DNA of 64,000 bases from an uncultured SAR116 cluster alpha proteobacterium (GTDB lineage Bacteria > Pseudomonadota > Alphaproteobacteria > Puniceispirillales > Marisalimonadaceae): the NCBI GenBank assembly GCA_902619615.1, contig CACNFD010000007.1, positions 1 to 64,000 of the forward strand, written 5' to 3'. The notes beneath the pieces are model-generated. The model did no database searches, was not told the DNA's origin, and worked only from the letters and a program-made list of their open reading frames with translations. The position numbers and the translations under genes were made by a program. Each line of letters starts with the position of its first letter. The stretch's first letter is position 1. Below, piece by piece: positions 24,861 through 33,535 of this stretch.

Positions 24861-25721
24861 ATGAAAAATTATCTTGGAATAATGCAGGGAAGGCTATTAC
24901 CAAAATACAAAGGTAAATTTCAAGCACATCCAGTAGGGTATTGGCGAGATGAATTCAAAATTGCGTCAGAGTTAGGTTTTGATGGTATAGAATTTATTTT
25001 AGATTATCATAAAGCTAAAATAAATCCATTGTTTTCGGAACAAGGGATAAATGAAATTTTATATGAAATAAAAAAAAATAATGTTCAAGTTAGGTCTGTT
25101 TGTGCAGATTACTTCATGGCTTCTCCACTTTTTGAAGAAGAACCAAAGCAGAAAAACGAGAATATAAAAACACTGAAGAGATTATTTTTAGCTTCAAAAA
25201 AAATAGGGATAACAGATATTGTTGTTCCTTTGGTTGATAGCTCATCAATATTACATAATAAAAGAAAGTACGAACTAGTTGTTGGTTTCTTCAAAAGCTT
25301 TTTTAGTCAAACTAATATTGAAAGAGTTAATTTATGCCTTGAAACAGATTTGCCACCTAAAAAATTTTTGGAATTAGTAAATGAAATCAATCATCCACAA
25401 ATTAAAATTAATTATGATACAGGGAATAGTGCTTCATTAGGATATGATTTTTATAAAGAATTTGAGACTTATGGTCATCTTATTACAAATATTCACATAA
25501 AGGATAGAATATTAAAGGGCAAGTCTGTTAAATTAGGTTCGGGTGATTGTAAGTTTAAAGAAATTTTAATTTATCTTTCCAATATAAAATACAAGGGAAT
25601 ATTTATTTTACAAGCTTTTAGGGAAGAAGATGGAATAGCATCTTTAATTCCGCAATATCATTATATTAACAAATATTTTGAAAAATACTTTGGTGATGAA
25701 ATGTCTAAAAATTTAAATTAA
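24861..25721 (+). CDS. Xylose-isomerase-like TIM-barrel sugar isomerase/epimerase
   Basis: The 286-residue protein fits the sugar phosphate isomerase/epimerase superfamily. It has YLGIMQGRLLP near the start, GFDGIEFIL, a VNLCLETDLP strand with a metal-type Glu, KINYDTGNSAS, NIHIKDR and LGSGDCKFKEI. It follows the SAF-less NeuB by 13 bases. Homologues often sit beside NeuB genes in surface-glycan clusters, where their exact reaction is unsettled. It may prepare the aldose acceptor. Its last 17 bases overlap the convergent rfbD gene. Confidence 0.72.
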   Translation: MKNYLGIMQGRLLPKYKGKFQAHPVGYWRDEFKIASELGFDGIEFILDYHKAKINPLFSEQGINEILYEIKKNNVQVRSVCADYFMASPLFEEEPKQKNENIKTLKRLFLASKKIGITDIVVPLVDSSSILHNKRKYELVVGFFKSFFSQTNIERVNLCLETDLPPKKFLELVNEINHPQIKINYDTGNSASLGYDFYKEFETYGHLITNIHIKDRILKGKSVKLGSGDCKFKEILIYLSNIKYKGIFILQAFREEDGIASLIPQYHYINKYFEKYFGDEMSKNLN

Positions 25722-26601
25722 TACTTTCAATTACTGGCTTTATTTCATCTTTCCAAAAAGGCATTTTTTGTCCAGTTACCTTTTCTATTTCTGATAGATC
25801 AAATAACGAGTTTTTCGGTCTGTAAGCTTCTGCTAAAAGTTCAGAACTATTTATTGGGATAATATTAACACTTTTTGGAGTATTTACTATTTGTGAAATA
25901 TAAAGTGCTATTTCGTACCAAGATACTTCCCCTTTAGTACTTAAATGCAATATTTTTTTTGTCTTTATATTTTTTAATAAAACTTTTATTACTATTTGGC
26001 AAACCAAGTTAGAGGAAATAGGTGAACCTATTTGATCATTTACTACAGATATTGTTTTCTTGCTTTTTAATTTATGAAGAATAGATTTAATGAAATTATT
26101 ACCAAACTCAGAAACTAACCAACTAATTCTAAAAATAAAGAATTCACAACCACTCTCCACTATTCTCTTTTCACCTTCAAATTTACTTCGTCCATATTCA
26201 TTTTTAGGATTAGGCAAGTCTGACGATTTGTATTTTTTCATTTTTTTACCATCAAAGACATAATCTGTTGAAAAGTGAATTAATATTGAATTATTAATTT
26301 TCGAACTTTCCGCTAAAACTTTTACAGCATCACAATTAATTTGATTTGCAATTTTAATGTTACTTTCTGCACCATCAACGTCCGTATATGCTGCAGTATT
26401 AATGATATATTTTGGATTAAATTCATTAATAACATTGCGTATGTCATTTGGTTTTAAAAAATTTATATCATTACTACTTATTTGAAGCACATTAGAATTT
26501 TTACCTAAATAGTTATGAAATGTGCTTCCCAACTGTCCATATTTTCCAAAAATTAAAATTTTATCTTTTTTTGACAATAGCTTCTTATAATCTTCAGTCA
26601 T
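25705..26601 (-). CDS. rfbD: dTDP-4-dehydrorhamnose reductase
   Basis: The protein is an RfbD-type reductase with LIFGKYGQLGSTF, INTAAYTDVDGAE, HFSTDYVFDG, NEYGRSKFEGE (Tyr and Lys of the catalytic pair) and FRISWLVSEFGNNF. It reduces dTDP-4-keto-rhamnose to dTDP-L-rhamnose, completing the set with rfbA, rfbB and rfbC. I prefer the Met at 26601 (MTEDYKK, 298 residues) to the one at 26646, which adds an Ile-rich leader unlike the family. The gene stands alone on its strand. Confidence 0.92.
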   Translation of the reverse strand: MTEDYKKLLSKKDKILIFGKYGQLGSTFHNYLGKNSNVLQISSNDINFLKPNDIRNVINEFNPKYIINTAAYTDVDGAESNIKIANQINCDAVKVLAESSKINNSILIHFSTDYVFDGKKMKKYKSSDLPNPKNEYGRSKFEGEKRIVESGCEFFIFRISWLVSEFGNNFIKSILHKLKSKKTISVVNDQIGSPISSNLVCQIVIKVLLKNIKTKKILHLSTKGEVSWYEIALYISQIVNTPKSVNIIPINSSELLAEAYRPKNSLFDLSEIEKVTGQKMPFWKDEIKPVIESINLNF

Positions 26602-26686
26602 ATTTAAATTCTTTATTAAATTGATAATAATTATTATAAGTATCAATAAATTGCATATTTATAATATTTAGACAAATAAACTTTTT
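26602..26686. promoter_or_regulatory. Divergent promoter region rfbD / nonulosonate operon
   Basis: About 85 AT-rich bases lie between the divergent rfbD gene and the start of the twelve-gene plus-strand operon, so this should hold the operon promoter. No strong consensus pair stands out. Confidence 0.3.
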
Positions 26687-27862
26687 TTGAGGTACTTGAT
26701 TTTGTTTTTGTTGATTTATTTGAAAAAAATATTTCAGGGATCAAAATTTGATATATGTATCAGATTAATTATAAATTATCTTTCTCCACATTATTATAAA
26801 TTTTCAAAAAAAATAAATTTTACTCAAGATACTAAGTTTATTTATATTTGCTATGGGGGATTGGGTGATTGTATTTTAGCTTTTCCCTTTTTAATAAATC
26901 TGTCAGATAAATGTAAAGTTACAATTTTTATAGATGCAAAATTTAAAGGTATTGAAAATCTATTAAATAGGAAAATTGAGGTTAAATTCTATGTAAAAAA
27001 AGATCTTTTTAAAGAATTAAAAAATTACAGAAAAATAAATAGTAATTTAATTTTAATTCAACAATCTCCAATCCTAGAATTTATTTTATTCCACTTTTTT
27101 TTACGGATGCCTCCTACTATAGGATTTTTATACAAACAAAATCAAATATCGTGTGAAGGGTTTTTGTTTCAAACTAAAACAATAAATACAAAGAACAAAA
27201 TCTTGAAATATGATCTTCTTGAAAAAAATATAATAATTATGTGTAATCAAAATAATTTTATTCAAACTAAAAAAAAATATTTTAACCAATTAAAATTTTA
27301 TAAATTCTCCCAAATTCCAGAAGATCCTTTTTTTATTTTAAGTCCAACTAAAGATCCTAATTGGTCCATGGGGTTTTTAGAATATAAAGTATATGCCAAT
27401 CTTATAATAAAAATTTTACAAACAACTAACTTGACACCTGTTTTAGTAGGAACACATTCAGATAAGCAAATAATTGAAAATATCTTAGATAATTTACCCC
27501 CAAAATACTATCCAATTAATTTAGTTGGAAAAACTACAATTAAAGATTTAATAAGCTTGTTAAATGAAACTGAATTTGTTGTTGCAAACGATAATGGCAT
27601 TCATCATTTATCTAATTTTCTAAATAAAAAAACTTTAACATTATATAATTTTTCGTCATATAATGCTTTTAATTGGCACAATAAAAATTCTAACTATATT
27701 TTTAAACCTTTATATGATTGCATGCCTTGTGTTGGTAAAGAAAATGGTCCTTTTGATAATTATCCTTTCAAGTGTCCATGGAATATAAGATGTAAAAAAA
27801 CTATAGATGAGATAGACATTATTAACAAACTTAAAAAATTAAATTGGATAAACTTAATGTGA
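26687..27862 (+). CDS. GT9 (heptosyltransferase-type) glycosyltransferase
   Basis: The 391-residue protein has the GT9 pattern: YICYGGLGDCILAFPFL (GxGD loop), a donor half with FILSPTKDPNWSMGF, and ANDNGIHHLSNFLNKKTLTLY before the C-terminus, followed by a cysteine-bearing CMPCVG segment. GT9 enzymes are heptosyltransferases of LPS core synthesis, and heptose genes are present nearby. No ATG is available near the start. I list TTG at 26687, but TTG at 26702, preceded by GAGG, is equally plausible. It begins the operon that runs to 39899. Confidence 0.8.
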   Translation: MRYLILFLLIYLKKIFQGSKFDICIRLIINYLSPHYYKFSKKINFTQDTKFIYICYGGLGDCILAFPFLINLSDKCKVTIFIDAKFKGIENLLNRKIEVKFYVKKDLFKELKNYRKINSNLILIQQSPILEFILFHFFLRMPPTIGFLYKQNQISCEGFLFQTKTINTKNKILKYDLLEKNIIIMCNQNNFIQTKKKYFNQLKFYKFSQIPEDPFFILSPTKDPNWSMGFLEYKVYANLIIKILQTTNLTPVLVGTHSDKQIIENILDNLPPKYYPINLVGKTTIKDLISLLNETEFVVANDNGIHHLSNFLNKKTLTLYNFSSYNAFNWHNKNSNYIFKPLYDCMPCVGKENGPFDNYPFKCPWNIRCKKTIDEIDIINKLKKLNWINLM

Positions 27863-27881
27863 AGAAATTTAATCTTATAAA

Positions 27882-29579
27882 ATGACAAAACTAATTAAAA
27901 ATCTATGGTATATGCTCTCTTATAAAAGAAAAAAACAGGCAATTATACTACTATTATTCTCAGTAATAACTTCAGGATTTGAGGTTTTAACTGTTGGGTC
28001 GATATTCAATTTATTATCTATAATTACAAAACCAAAATTAATTGAAGAGAATGAAAATTTTGATTTCTTTAATTTGGGGAATCTAAGTTTAACATCAGAA
28101 AAATTTTTTTTATTTTTTATAATTTTTCTCATATTTGCCTGTTTATGTAGAATTATTTTATTATGGTCAATGTTAAGATTTTCCCATACTGTTGGTAGTG
28201 ATATGGGAGTTTTGATGTTTACAAAAACGTTAAAACAACCACTAGAATTTTATTTTAAAACAACATCAAGTGAGATAATAAGTAATTTAACGAAAAAAAT
28301 TCATATATTAAGTCTTGAAATAGTCCATCCTATAATCTTGGTGTCTTCAAATATTCTAATAATAATTGGCATACTTGGATTGTTATTATTTCAATTAGGT
28401 TTAAAAGCCTTGGCAGCTTTTGGGTTGTTTGTTTTACTATTTTACTTTTTTTGGAAAGTAACAAAAGCAAGAATAAGTAGAAATAGTAAATTTATTTCTA
28501 AGAATTCTGACTTTTTAATCAAAAATATTTCGGAAACATTATCTGCAATTAAACTTATCTCCATGAAACAAATCTATAATTTATTTACCGATCAATTTGA
28601 CAAGACTAATAGAAAATTAAAATTTGCTGAAGGAGATAATGTTTTTTTATCTCAAAGTATAAGAGTTTGGTTAGAACTTATAATAATACTTTTAGGTACG
28701 ATATTTTGTTTGATAACGTACAAAATGAATATTTTGCTAAATATTATTCCCATATTAGGTGGTGTAGTATTTGGAGTATATAGAATTATACCCCTTGTAC
28801 TGAAGGCTTATTCTGGGTTTTCAACAATCATGGGGGCCAAAGAATCTTTTATTGATATTTTAAGCTACTTAAATTTGAAAAACGAGATTAAAAATATACA
28901 AGTGAAAAAAAGACTTACATTTAATGACAAAATAACAATAAAAGATCTATCTTACTCATACCCAAATAAAGTAAATGCAAGTCTTGAAAACATAAACTTC
29001 AACATCAAAAAAAATAAGATTACCGCAATAGTTGGACCTACAGGATCAGGAAAAACTACTTTAATTTCAATAATAGCGGGTTTAATCAAACCAAATGAAG
29101 GTAGTTTAGCAATGGACAAGATAAAATTAACAAATATTAATGTCAATGCTTGGAGAAACATGATTGCTTATGTTCCACAAGAAACAATAATAATTGATGG
29201 GTCCATTTCAGATAACATAACATTAGGTTTAGATACAAACATTGATAAATTAAAAATTTTTGAAGTACTAAAAACAACTAAATTAGATAAGTTTTTACCA
29301 TACATTGATTCACAAAAAATGGTAGGTGAACGAGGTATAAAAATATCTGGTGGTGAGAGACAAAGAATTGGATTGGCAAGAGCTATTTACGATAATAAAG
29401 AAATTATAATATTGGATGAGCCTTTTAGTGCTCTCGACAAACAAACAGCAGAAGAAATTCTTAATGATATCAAAAATTTTAAAAAATATACTATCATAAT
29501 CGTTACACATGATAATTTTGTTATTCCTTTTTGCGATAATGTACTTACTATAAGTAATGGAAAATTAATTAAAAAATAA
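27882..29579 (+). CDS. ABC exporter, fused permease and ATPase (MsbA/PglK-like)
   Basis: The 565-residue half-transporter has membrane helices in about 20-310 and an ATPase domain in 348-565. The ATPase shows Walker A GPTGSGKTT (385-393), signature SGGERQRIGLARA (about 490-502), Walker B IIILDEPFSALD and switch His VTHD. It resembles PglK, which flips lipid-linked oligosaccharides, and MsbA, which flips lipid A. In a glycan operon a lipid-linked oligosaccharide flippase is likely. The ATPase domain is closest in style to PglK-like transporters, and I did not see a peptidase domain. Confidence 0.9.
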   Translation: MTKLIKNLWYMLSYKRKKQAIILLLFSVITSGFEVLTVGSIFNLLSIITKPKLIEENENFDFFNLGNLSLTSEKFFLFFIIFLIFACLCRIILLWSMLRFSHTVGSDMGVLMFTKTLKQPLEFYFKTTSSEIISNLTKKIHILSLEIVHPIILVSSNILIIIGILGLLLFQLGLKALAAFGLFVLLFYFFWKVTKARISRNSKFISKNSDFLIKNISETLSAIKLISMKQIYNLFTDQFDKTNRKLKFAEGDNVFLSQSIRVWLELIIILLGTIFCLITYKMNILLNIIPILGGVVFGVYRIIPLVLKAYSGFSTIMGAKESFIDILSYLNLKNEIKNIQVKKRLTFNDKITIKDLSYSYPNKVNASLENINFNIKKNKITAIVGPTGSGKTTLISIIAGLIKPNEGSLAMDKIKLTNINVNAWRNMIAYVPQETIIIDGSISDNITLGLDTNIDKLKIFEVLKTTKLDKFLPYIDSQKMVGERGIKISGGERQRIGLARAIYDNKEIIILDEPFSALDKQTAEEILNDIKNFKKYTIIIVTHDNFVIPFCDNVLTISNGKLIKK

Positions 29580-29600
29580 TGTAAATATCAAAGGGATAGA

Positions 29601-30293
29601 ATGAACAGTTTTGCTATAATATTGGCCAGAGGTGGTTCAAAAGGCATAATTAATAAAAATTTGATTAGTTTTTCCGGCAAGCCTTTGTTGGAATGGACTA
29701 TTAATCACTGTCTTAATTGTGAATACATAAAAGAAACTTTTGTCAGCTCAGACTCTAATGAAATATTAGAATTAGCAATCAAAAAAAAAGTTACTCCAAT
29801 TCTTAGGCCTTTTCATTTGGCGCAAGATCACACTTCTTCTGAAGATGCATGGTTGCATGCTTTAGATTACATTAAAAATAAAAAAGGCTATCTACCAAAA
29901 TATATCCTTGCACCTCAGGTAACATCGCCAATAAGAGGATTAAATGAATTTACAAGAGCATTGGATAAAATGAAAAATGAAAAATTAGATAGTTTATTGT
30001 CTGTAAATTGTTTGAAGGATTATTTTATTTGGATGATAAAAGATAAAAAATTTATATCTGAAAATTATGATTTTAAAAATAGGTCAAGAAGACAATTAAT
30101 TAAAACTAAATATCATGAGAATGGATCTTTTTACATTTTTAAGCCTGAAATTATCATAAAGTTTAAAAATAGGTTAGGAGGAAAGATAGGGTTTCATGAA
30201 ATGGAAGAATATAAAAGTTTTCAAATTGATGAAATTGAAGACTTAAAATTTTGTGAAGTAATTATGAATGGATATGGACTAAATGAAGATTGA
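29601..30293 (+). CDS. CMP-nonulosonate synthetase (NeuA family), copy 1
   Basis: The 230-residue protein has the acylneuraminate cytidylyltransferase start FAIILARGGSKGIINKNL, then FVSSDSNEIL, RPFHLAQDHTSSEDAWLHAL, a QVTSPIRG loop and the terminal QIDEIEDLKF. It activates a 2-keto-3-deoxy acid with CTP. A second copy is at 39222-39899. Two distinct copies in one operon suggest two acids are activated or one enzyme is specialised. The last 11 bases overlap the next SDR. Confidence 0.9.
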   Translation: MNSFAIILARGGSKGIINKNLISFSGKPLLEWTINHCLNCEYIKETFVSSDSNEILELAIKKKVTPILRPFHLAQDHTSSEDAWLHALDYIKNKKGYLPKYILAPQVTSPIRGLNEFTRALDKMKNEKLDSLLSVNCLKDYFIWMIKDKKFISENYDFKNRSRRQLIKTKYHENGSFYIFKPEIIIKFKNRLGGKIGFHEMEEYKSFQIDEIEDLKFCEVIMNGYGLNED

Positions 30294-31023
30294 TACATTG
30301 TTCTCTGTGGAGGATAAAATAGTTGTAATAACTGGTAGCAGTTCAGGAATAGGTCTAGAATTAGCAAAAGGTTTTATTTTAAACGGGGCTCAGGTTATTG
30401 GTATTTCAAAATCCAAACCCAAAGAAAAAGTCAATTTTAGAAAATTTTATCAATGTAACCTAAATGATGATGCAAAGATTAATTTTATAATTGAAGATTT
30501 TAAAAAAAATAAAATTTGTATTAATAGTCTTTTGAATATAGCTGGTATTAGTGTTGCGAAATCTTGCTATGAAAGTGATTTAGTAAGATTTGACAAAACA
30601 TTCAATACAAATGTTAGATCAATGTTTAATATAATTCATAAATTTAAACCATTTTTTTCTAAAAGTTCTTCCATTATAAACTTTTCAAGCATTGGTGGAA
30701 AATTAGGTTTTCCCAATAATCCTTCTTATTGTGCAAGTAAAGGGGCTGTCATTTCACTTTCCAGAGCTCTTTCAAATGATTTTGGTTCTAATAACATAAG
30801 AGTAAATTGTATTGTTCCTGGTTATTTTCATACAAAGATGACTACTTTAAGTTTCAAAAATGCAAAAGAAAAAAAATTAAGGGAGAAAAGAACTGCTTTA
30901 GGAAGGTGGGGCGAATTGAACGAGTTGCTCGGAGCCTCAATTTATTTAGTGTCAGATGCGTCTTCTTACGTAACAGGTACTGAATTAATTGTAGATGGTG
31001 GTTGGAGCTCCAAAGGTTTATAA
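30283..31023 (+). CDS. SDR-family oxidoreductase 1
   Basis: This 246-residue classical SDR has TGSSSGIG (17-24), LNIAG (84-88), catalytic S136 and Y149-x3-K153 (SYCASKG), and the C-terminal IVDGGWS. It overlaps the CMP-synthetase gene by 11 bases and abuts the next SDR. Its substrate may be the nonulosonic acid or its CMP form, for example to change a hydroxyl configuration. No substrate can be assigned. Confidence 0.85.
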   Translation: MKIDTLFSVEDKIVVITGSSSGIGLELAKGFILNGAQVIGISKSKPKEKVNFRKFYQCNLNDDAKINFIIEDFKKNKICINSLLNIAGISVAKSCYESDLVRFDKTFNTNVRSMFNIIHKFKPFFSKSSSIINFSSIGGKLGFPNNPSYCASKGAVISLSRALSNDFGSNNIRVNCIVPGYFHTKMTTLSFKNAKEKKLREKRTALGRWGELNELLGASIYLVSDASSYVTGTELIVDGGWSSKGL

Positions 31024-31779
31024 ATGGACATTAATTTTAATAATAAATTAATTCTAATTACAGGTTCTACTCAAGGAATTGGTTTTGCTATAGGTAATGC
31101 TTTATTGAATTTAGGAGCCACTGTGATTTTTAATTCCCGTACCAATAATTTAAAACAATTAAAAACACTTAAACAAACTAGGTATAAACATATAGTTGCA
31201 GATGTATCTGATTATTCTGAAGCAAAAAAACTGCTAAAAACAATAAAAAAAGATTTTGGTCTTTTAAATCATATTGTTTGCAATGTTGGTAACGGATCGT
31301 CTGTAAATATACAACAGGGATCTTTTACAGAGATTAACGATATGATGCAAAAAAATTTATTCTCCTCTACCAATATTATATCATATGCACCTGATTATAT
31401 GGAAAAAGACAATGGAAGTATTGTTTGTATATCATCTATCTGTGGTTTTGAAAATCTAGGAGCACCTCCAGGATATCAAATGGCTAAAGCCGCGTTGAAT
31501 ATGTATGTGGCTTCTATAGCTAGATATCTATATAATTATAAAATTAGAATCAATGCTGTAGCACCAGGTAACATTGTTTTTGATGGGTCTGTATGGGAAG
31601 AAAAAATAAATAAAAATAAAGAAAAAGTTTTAGAAATGTTAAAAAATGAGGTGATAATGAACAGGTTAGGAACACCTGAAGAAATATCTAATTTTGTAAT
31701 TTTTCTTTTGTCTAATTTTTCTTCATTCGCAACAGGAAAGACTTTTATAGTTGATGGTGGTCAAACAAAGGGTATTTAA
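31024..31779 (+). CDS. SDR-family oxidoreductase 2
   Basis: The 251-residue SDR starts directly after SDR 1. It has TGSTQGIG (13-20), a CNVGN block (86-90) in place of NNAG, S138, Y151-x3-K155 (YQMAK) and FIVDGGQT. The altered NNAG block is unusual but occurs in some SDRs. It is part of the nonulosonate operon and its substrate is unknown. Confidence 0.83.
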   Translation: MDINFNNKLILITGSTQGIGFAIGNALLNLGATVIFNSRTNNLKQLKTLKQTRYKHIVADVSDYSEAKKLLKTIKKDFGLLNHIVCNVGNGSSVNIQQGSFTEINDMMQKNLFSSTNIISYAPDYMEKDNGSIVCISSICGFENLGAPPGYQMAKAALNMYVASIARYLYNYKIRINAVAPGNIVFDGSVWEEKINKNKEKVLEMLKNEVIMNRLGTPEEISNFVIFLLSNFSSFATGKTFIVDGGQTKGI

Positions 31780-32580
31780 ATGTCAAATGATTTGTCAAAA
31801 AAAGTTTCTTTAATTACTGGTGGGTGCGGGTTATTAGGTCAAGAGCATTGTAAGGCTCTATTAGAAAAGGGAGCAATAGTATATTCAGGAGATATAAAGT
31901 TATTGAAGAGTGATAGATTTCATGATGAAAAAAACTACAAACAAGTATATTTAGATGTAACATCTGAAAAATCTATAAAATCAATTTTAAATAAAATTTT
32001 AAATCAAGAAAATAGGGTAGATATTTTAATTAATAACGCTGCAATAGATTCCAAAGTTGAAAAAAATAGTTCAATAGATTTTAGTCGCTTAGAAAATTTT
32101 TCACTTTCACAATGGAATAGAGAAATCGAAGTGGGATTAACAGGAGCGTTCTTATGTTCAAAAGTTTTTGGAAATTATTTTGCTCAAAATGGTGGTGGAG
32201 TAATTTTAAATATTGCTTCTGATTTATCAGTAATATCACCAGATCAAAGATTGTATTTAAACGATAAAAACATTGAAAAAAAAAATCAACCTGTAAAGCC
32301 AATTACATATTCTGTAATAAAATCAGCTTTGGTTGGTTTAACAAAATATCTCTCAACTTATTGGCTTGACGGTAACGTAAGAGCAAATGCATTATCGCCT
32401 GGAGGAGTGTTTATAGACCAACCATCTGAATTTGTTGAAAGAATTGAGAAACTCATTCCAATGGGCAGAATGGCAAATATAAATGAATACAAAGCTGCAA
32501 TTCAATTTTTATGTTCAGATGACTCAAAATATATGACAGGTCAAAATGTAATAATGGATGGTGGAAGATCAGTATGGTAA
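31780..32580 (+). CDS. PtmA-like SDR oxidoreductase 3
   Basis: The 266-residue SDR follows SDR 2 with no gap. It has TGGCGLLGQEH (13-23), INNAAID, S147, Y177-x3-K181 and a VIMDGGRSVW end. The GGxGLLG start and long substrate loop before the catalytic Tyr are like PtmA, the oxidoreductase of the Campylobacter legionaminate gene set. This supports a role in making a nonulosonic acid or its precursor. It is clearly paralogous to SDR 4 (34913-35638). Confidence 0.83.
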   Translation: MSNDLSKKVSLITGGCGLLGQEHCKALLEKGAIVYSGDIKLLKSDRFHDEKNYKQVYLDVTSEKSIKSILNKILNQENRVDILINNAAIDSKVEKNSSIDFSRLENFSLSQWNREIEVGLTGAFLCSKVFGNYFAQNGGGVILNIASDLSVISPDQRLYLNDKNIEKKNQPVKPITYSVIKSALVGLTKYLSTYWLDGNVRANALSPGGVFIDQPSEFVERIEKLIPMGRMANINEYKAAIQFLCSDDSKYMTGQNVIMDGGRSVW

Positions 32581-32610
32581 CATTTATTTTAATTTTAATT
32601 GAAAGTAAGC

Positions 32611-33501
32611 ATGTCCTTTCAAAAAAAAAATAAATTTATTTTTGGATCTGCTGGATTTGGTATGCCTGCATATGGTTTTTCTTCATCTAGTAATGCTTCC
32701 AACTCTGATAGTTTTTTAAAGTATATTCATAATATTGGAATAAGAAATATTGATACTGCCCCATCTTATGGACACGCAGAAAATTCGATTGGTCTTTATC
32801 ATAAATATAATGATAAAAAATTCAATATATGGACAAAGGTTGATGGATTGAAAGTTAATTCACATTTCACTATGGATCAAGTTCTAAAAAGTATAAAAGA
32901 ATCAAAAAAAAAATTAAATGTAAGTGAGATAGAGTGTCTTTATTTACATCAAAATGATATAGCTATAATCGAAGATAAATTTGTTCAAAATGCTCTTAAA
33001 GAAATTAAAATTTGTGGTTTGGTAAAAAAAGTAGGTGTGTCAATCTATAATTCCTTAGAATTAGAAAGTGCTTTATCCAATGACATTTTTGATACGATTC
33101 AACTACCAGTTAGCGTTGTTAACACTCACTTATATAATGTTGCCAATAAACATATTTGCAAAAAAACTTTAGTTGCAAGATCTATATTTCTACAAGGTAC
33201 TTTACTAAATATTGAAAAAAAAATAGAGAGATTTAATTATTTCGATGAGATTTGTACAATGATCAAGTTTTTAAAAGAATTGGCGTATTCATATAAAGTT
33301 GATTATATGGGAATGTTAGTATCTTATGTAAATTCTCTTGAAGGTTTAGATCATATTATTGTTAGTTCAAAAAACAAAACAAACTTAGATAAAATTTTAA
33401 AAAAATCAGGGCTTAAACTTAATCAAGACTTAAAATTAAAAATAAATGAAATTTCTGAGAAACTAAATGATTGGACTAATCCACGTAATTGGTTAAGTTA
33501 A
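32611..33501 (+). CDS. Aldo/keto reductase
   Basis: I start at the Met at 32611 (MSFQKKNKF, 296 residues). An in-frame TTG at 32599 adds four residues only. The catalytic tetrad is visible: D48 (NIDTAPSYG), Y53, K76 (WTKVD) and H113 (LYLHQND). AKRs reduce sugar aldehydes or ketones with NADPH. AKRs are recurrent in marine nonulosonate clusters, but I cannot name the substrate. It lies 30 bases after SDR 3. Confidence 0.86.
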   Translation: MSFQKKNKFIFGSAGFGMPAYGFSSSSNASNSDSFLKYIHNIGIRNIDTAPSYGHAENSIGLYHKYNDKKFNIWTKVDGLKVNSHFTMDQVLKSIKESKKKLNVSEIECLYLHQNDIAIIEDKFVQNALKEIKICGLVKKVGVSIYNSLELESALSNDIFDTIQLPVSVVNTHLYNVANKHICKKTLVARSIFLQGTLLNIEKKIERFNYFDEICTMIKFLKELAYSYKVDYMGMLVSYVNSLEGLDHIIVSSKNKTNLDKILKKSGLKLNQDLKLKINEISEKLNDWTNPRNWLS

Positions 33502-33535
33502 CCACCTTTGTTATTTATTATAGGAAAATATTTTA

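Noticed and set aside
29601-30293. Copy 1 of the CMP-synthetase as KdsB (CMP-Kdo synthetase)
   Set aside because: The start motif and the ending QIDEIEDL fit the NeuA branch better than KdsB.
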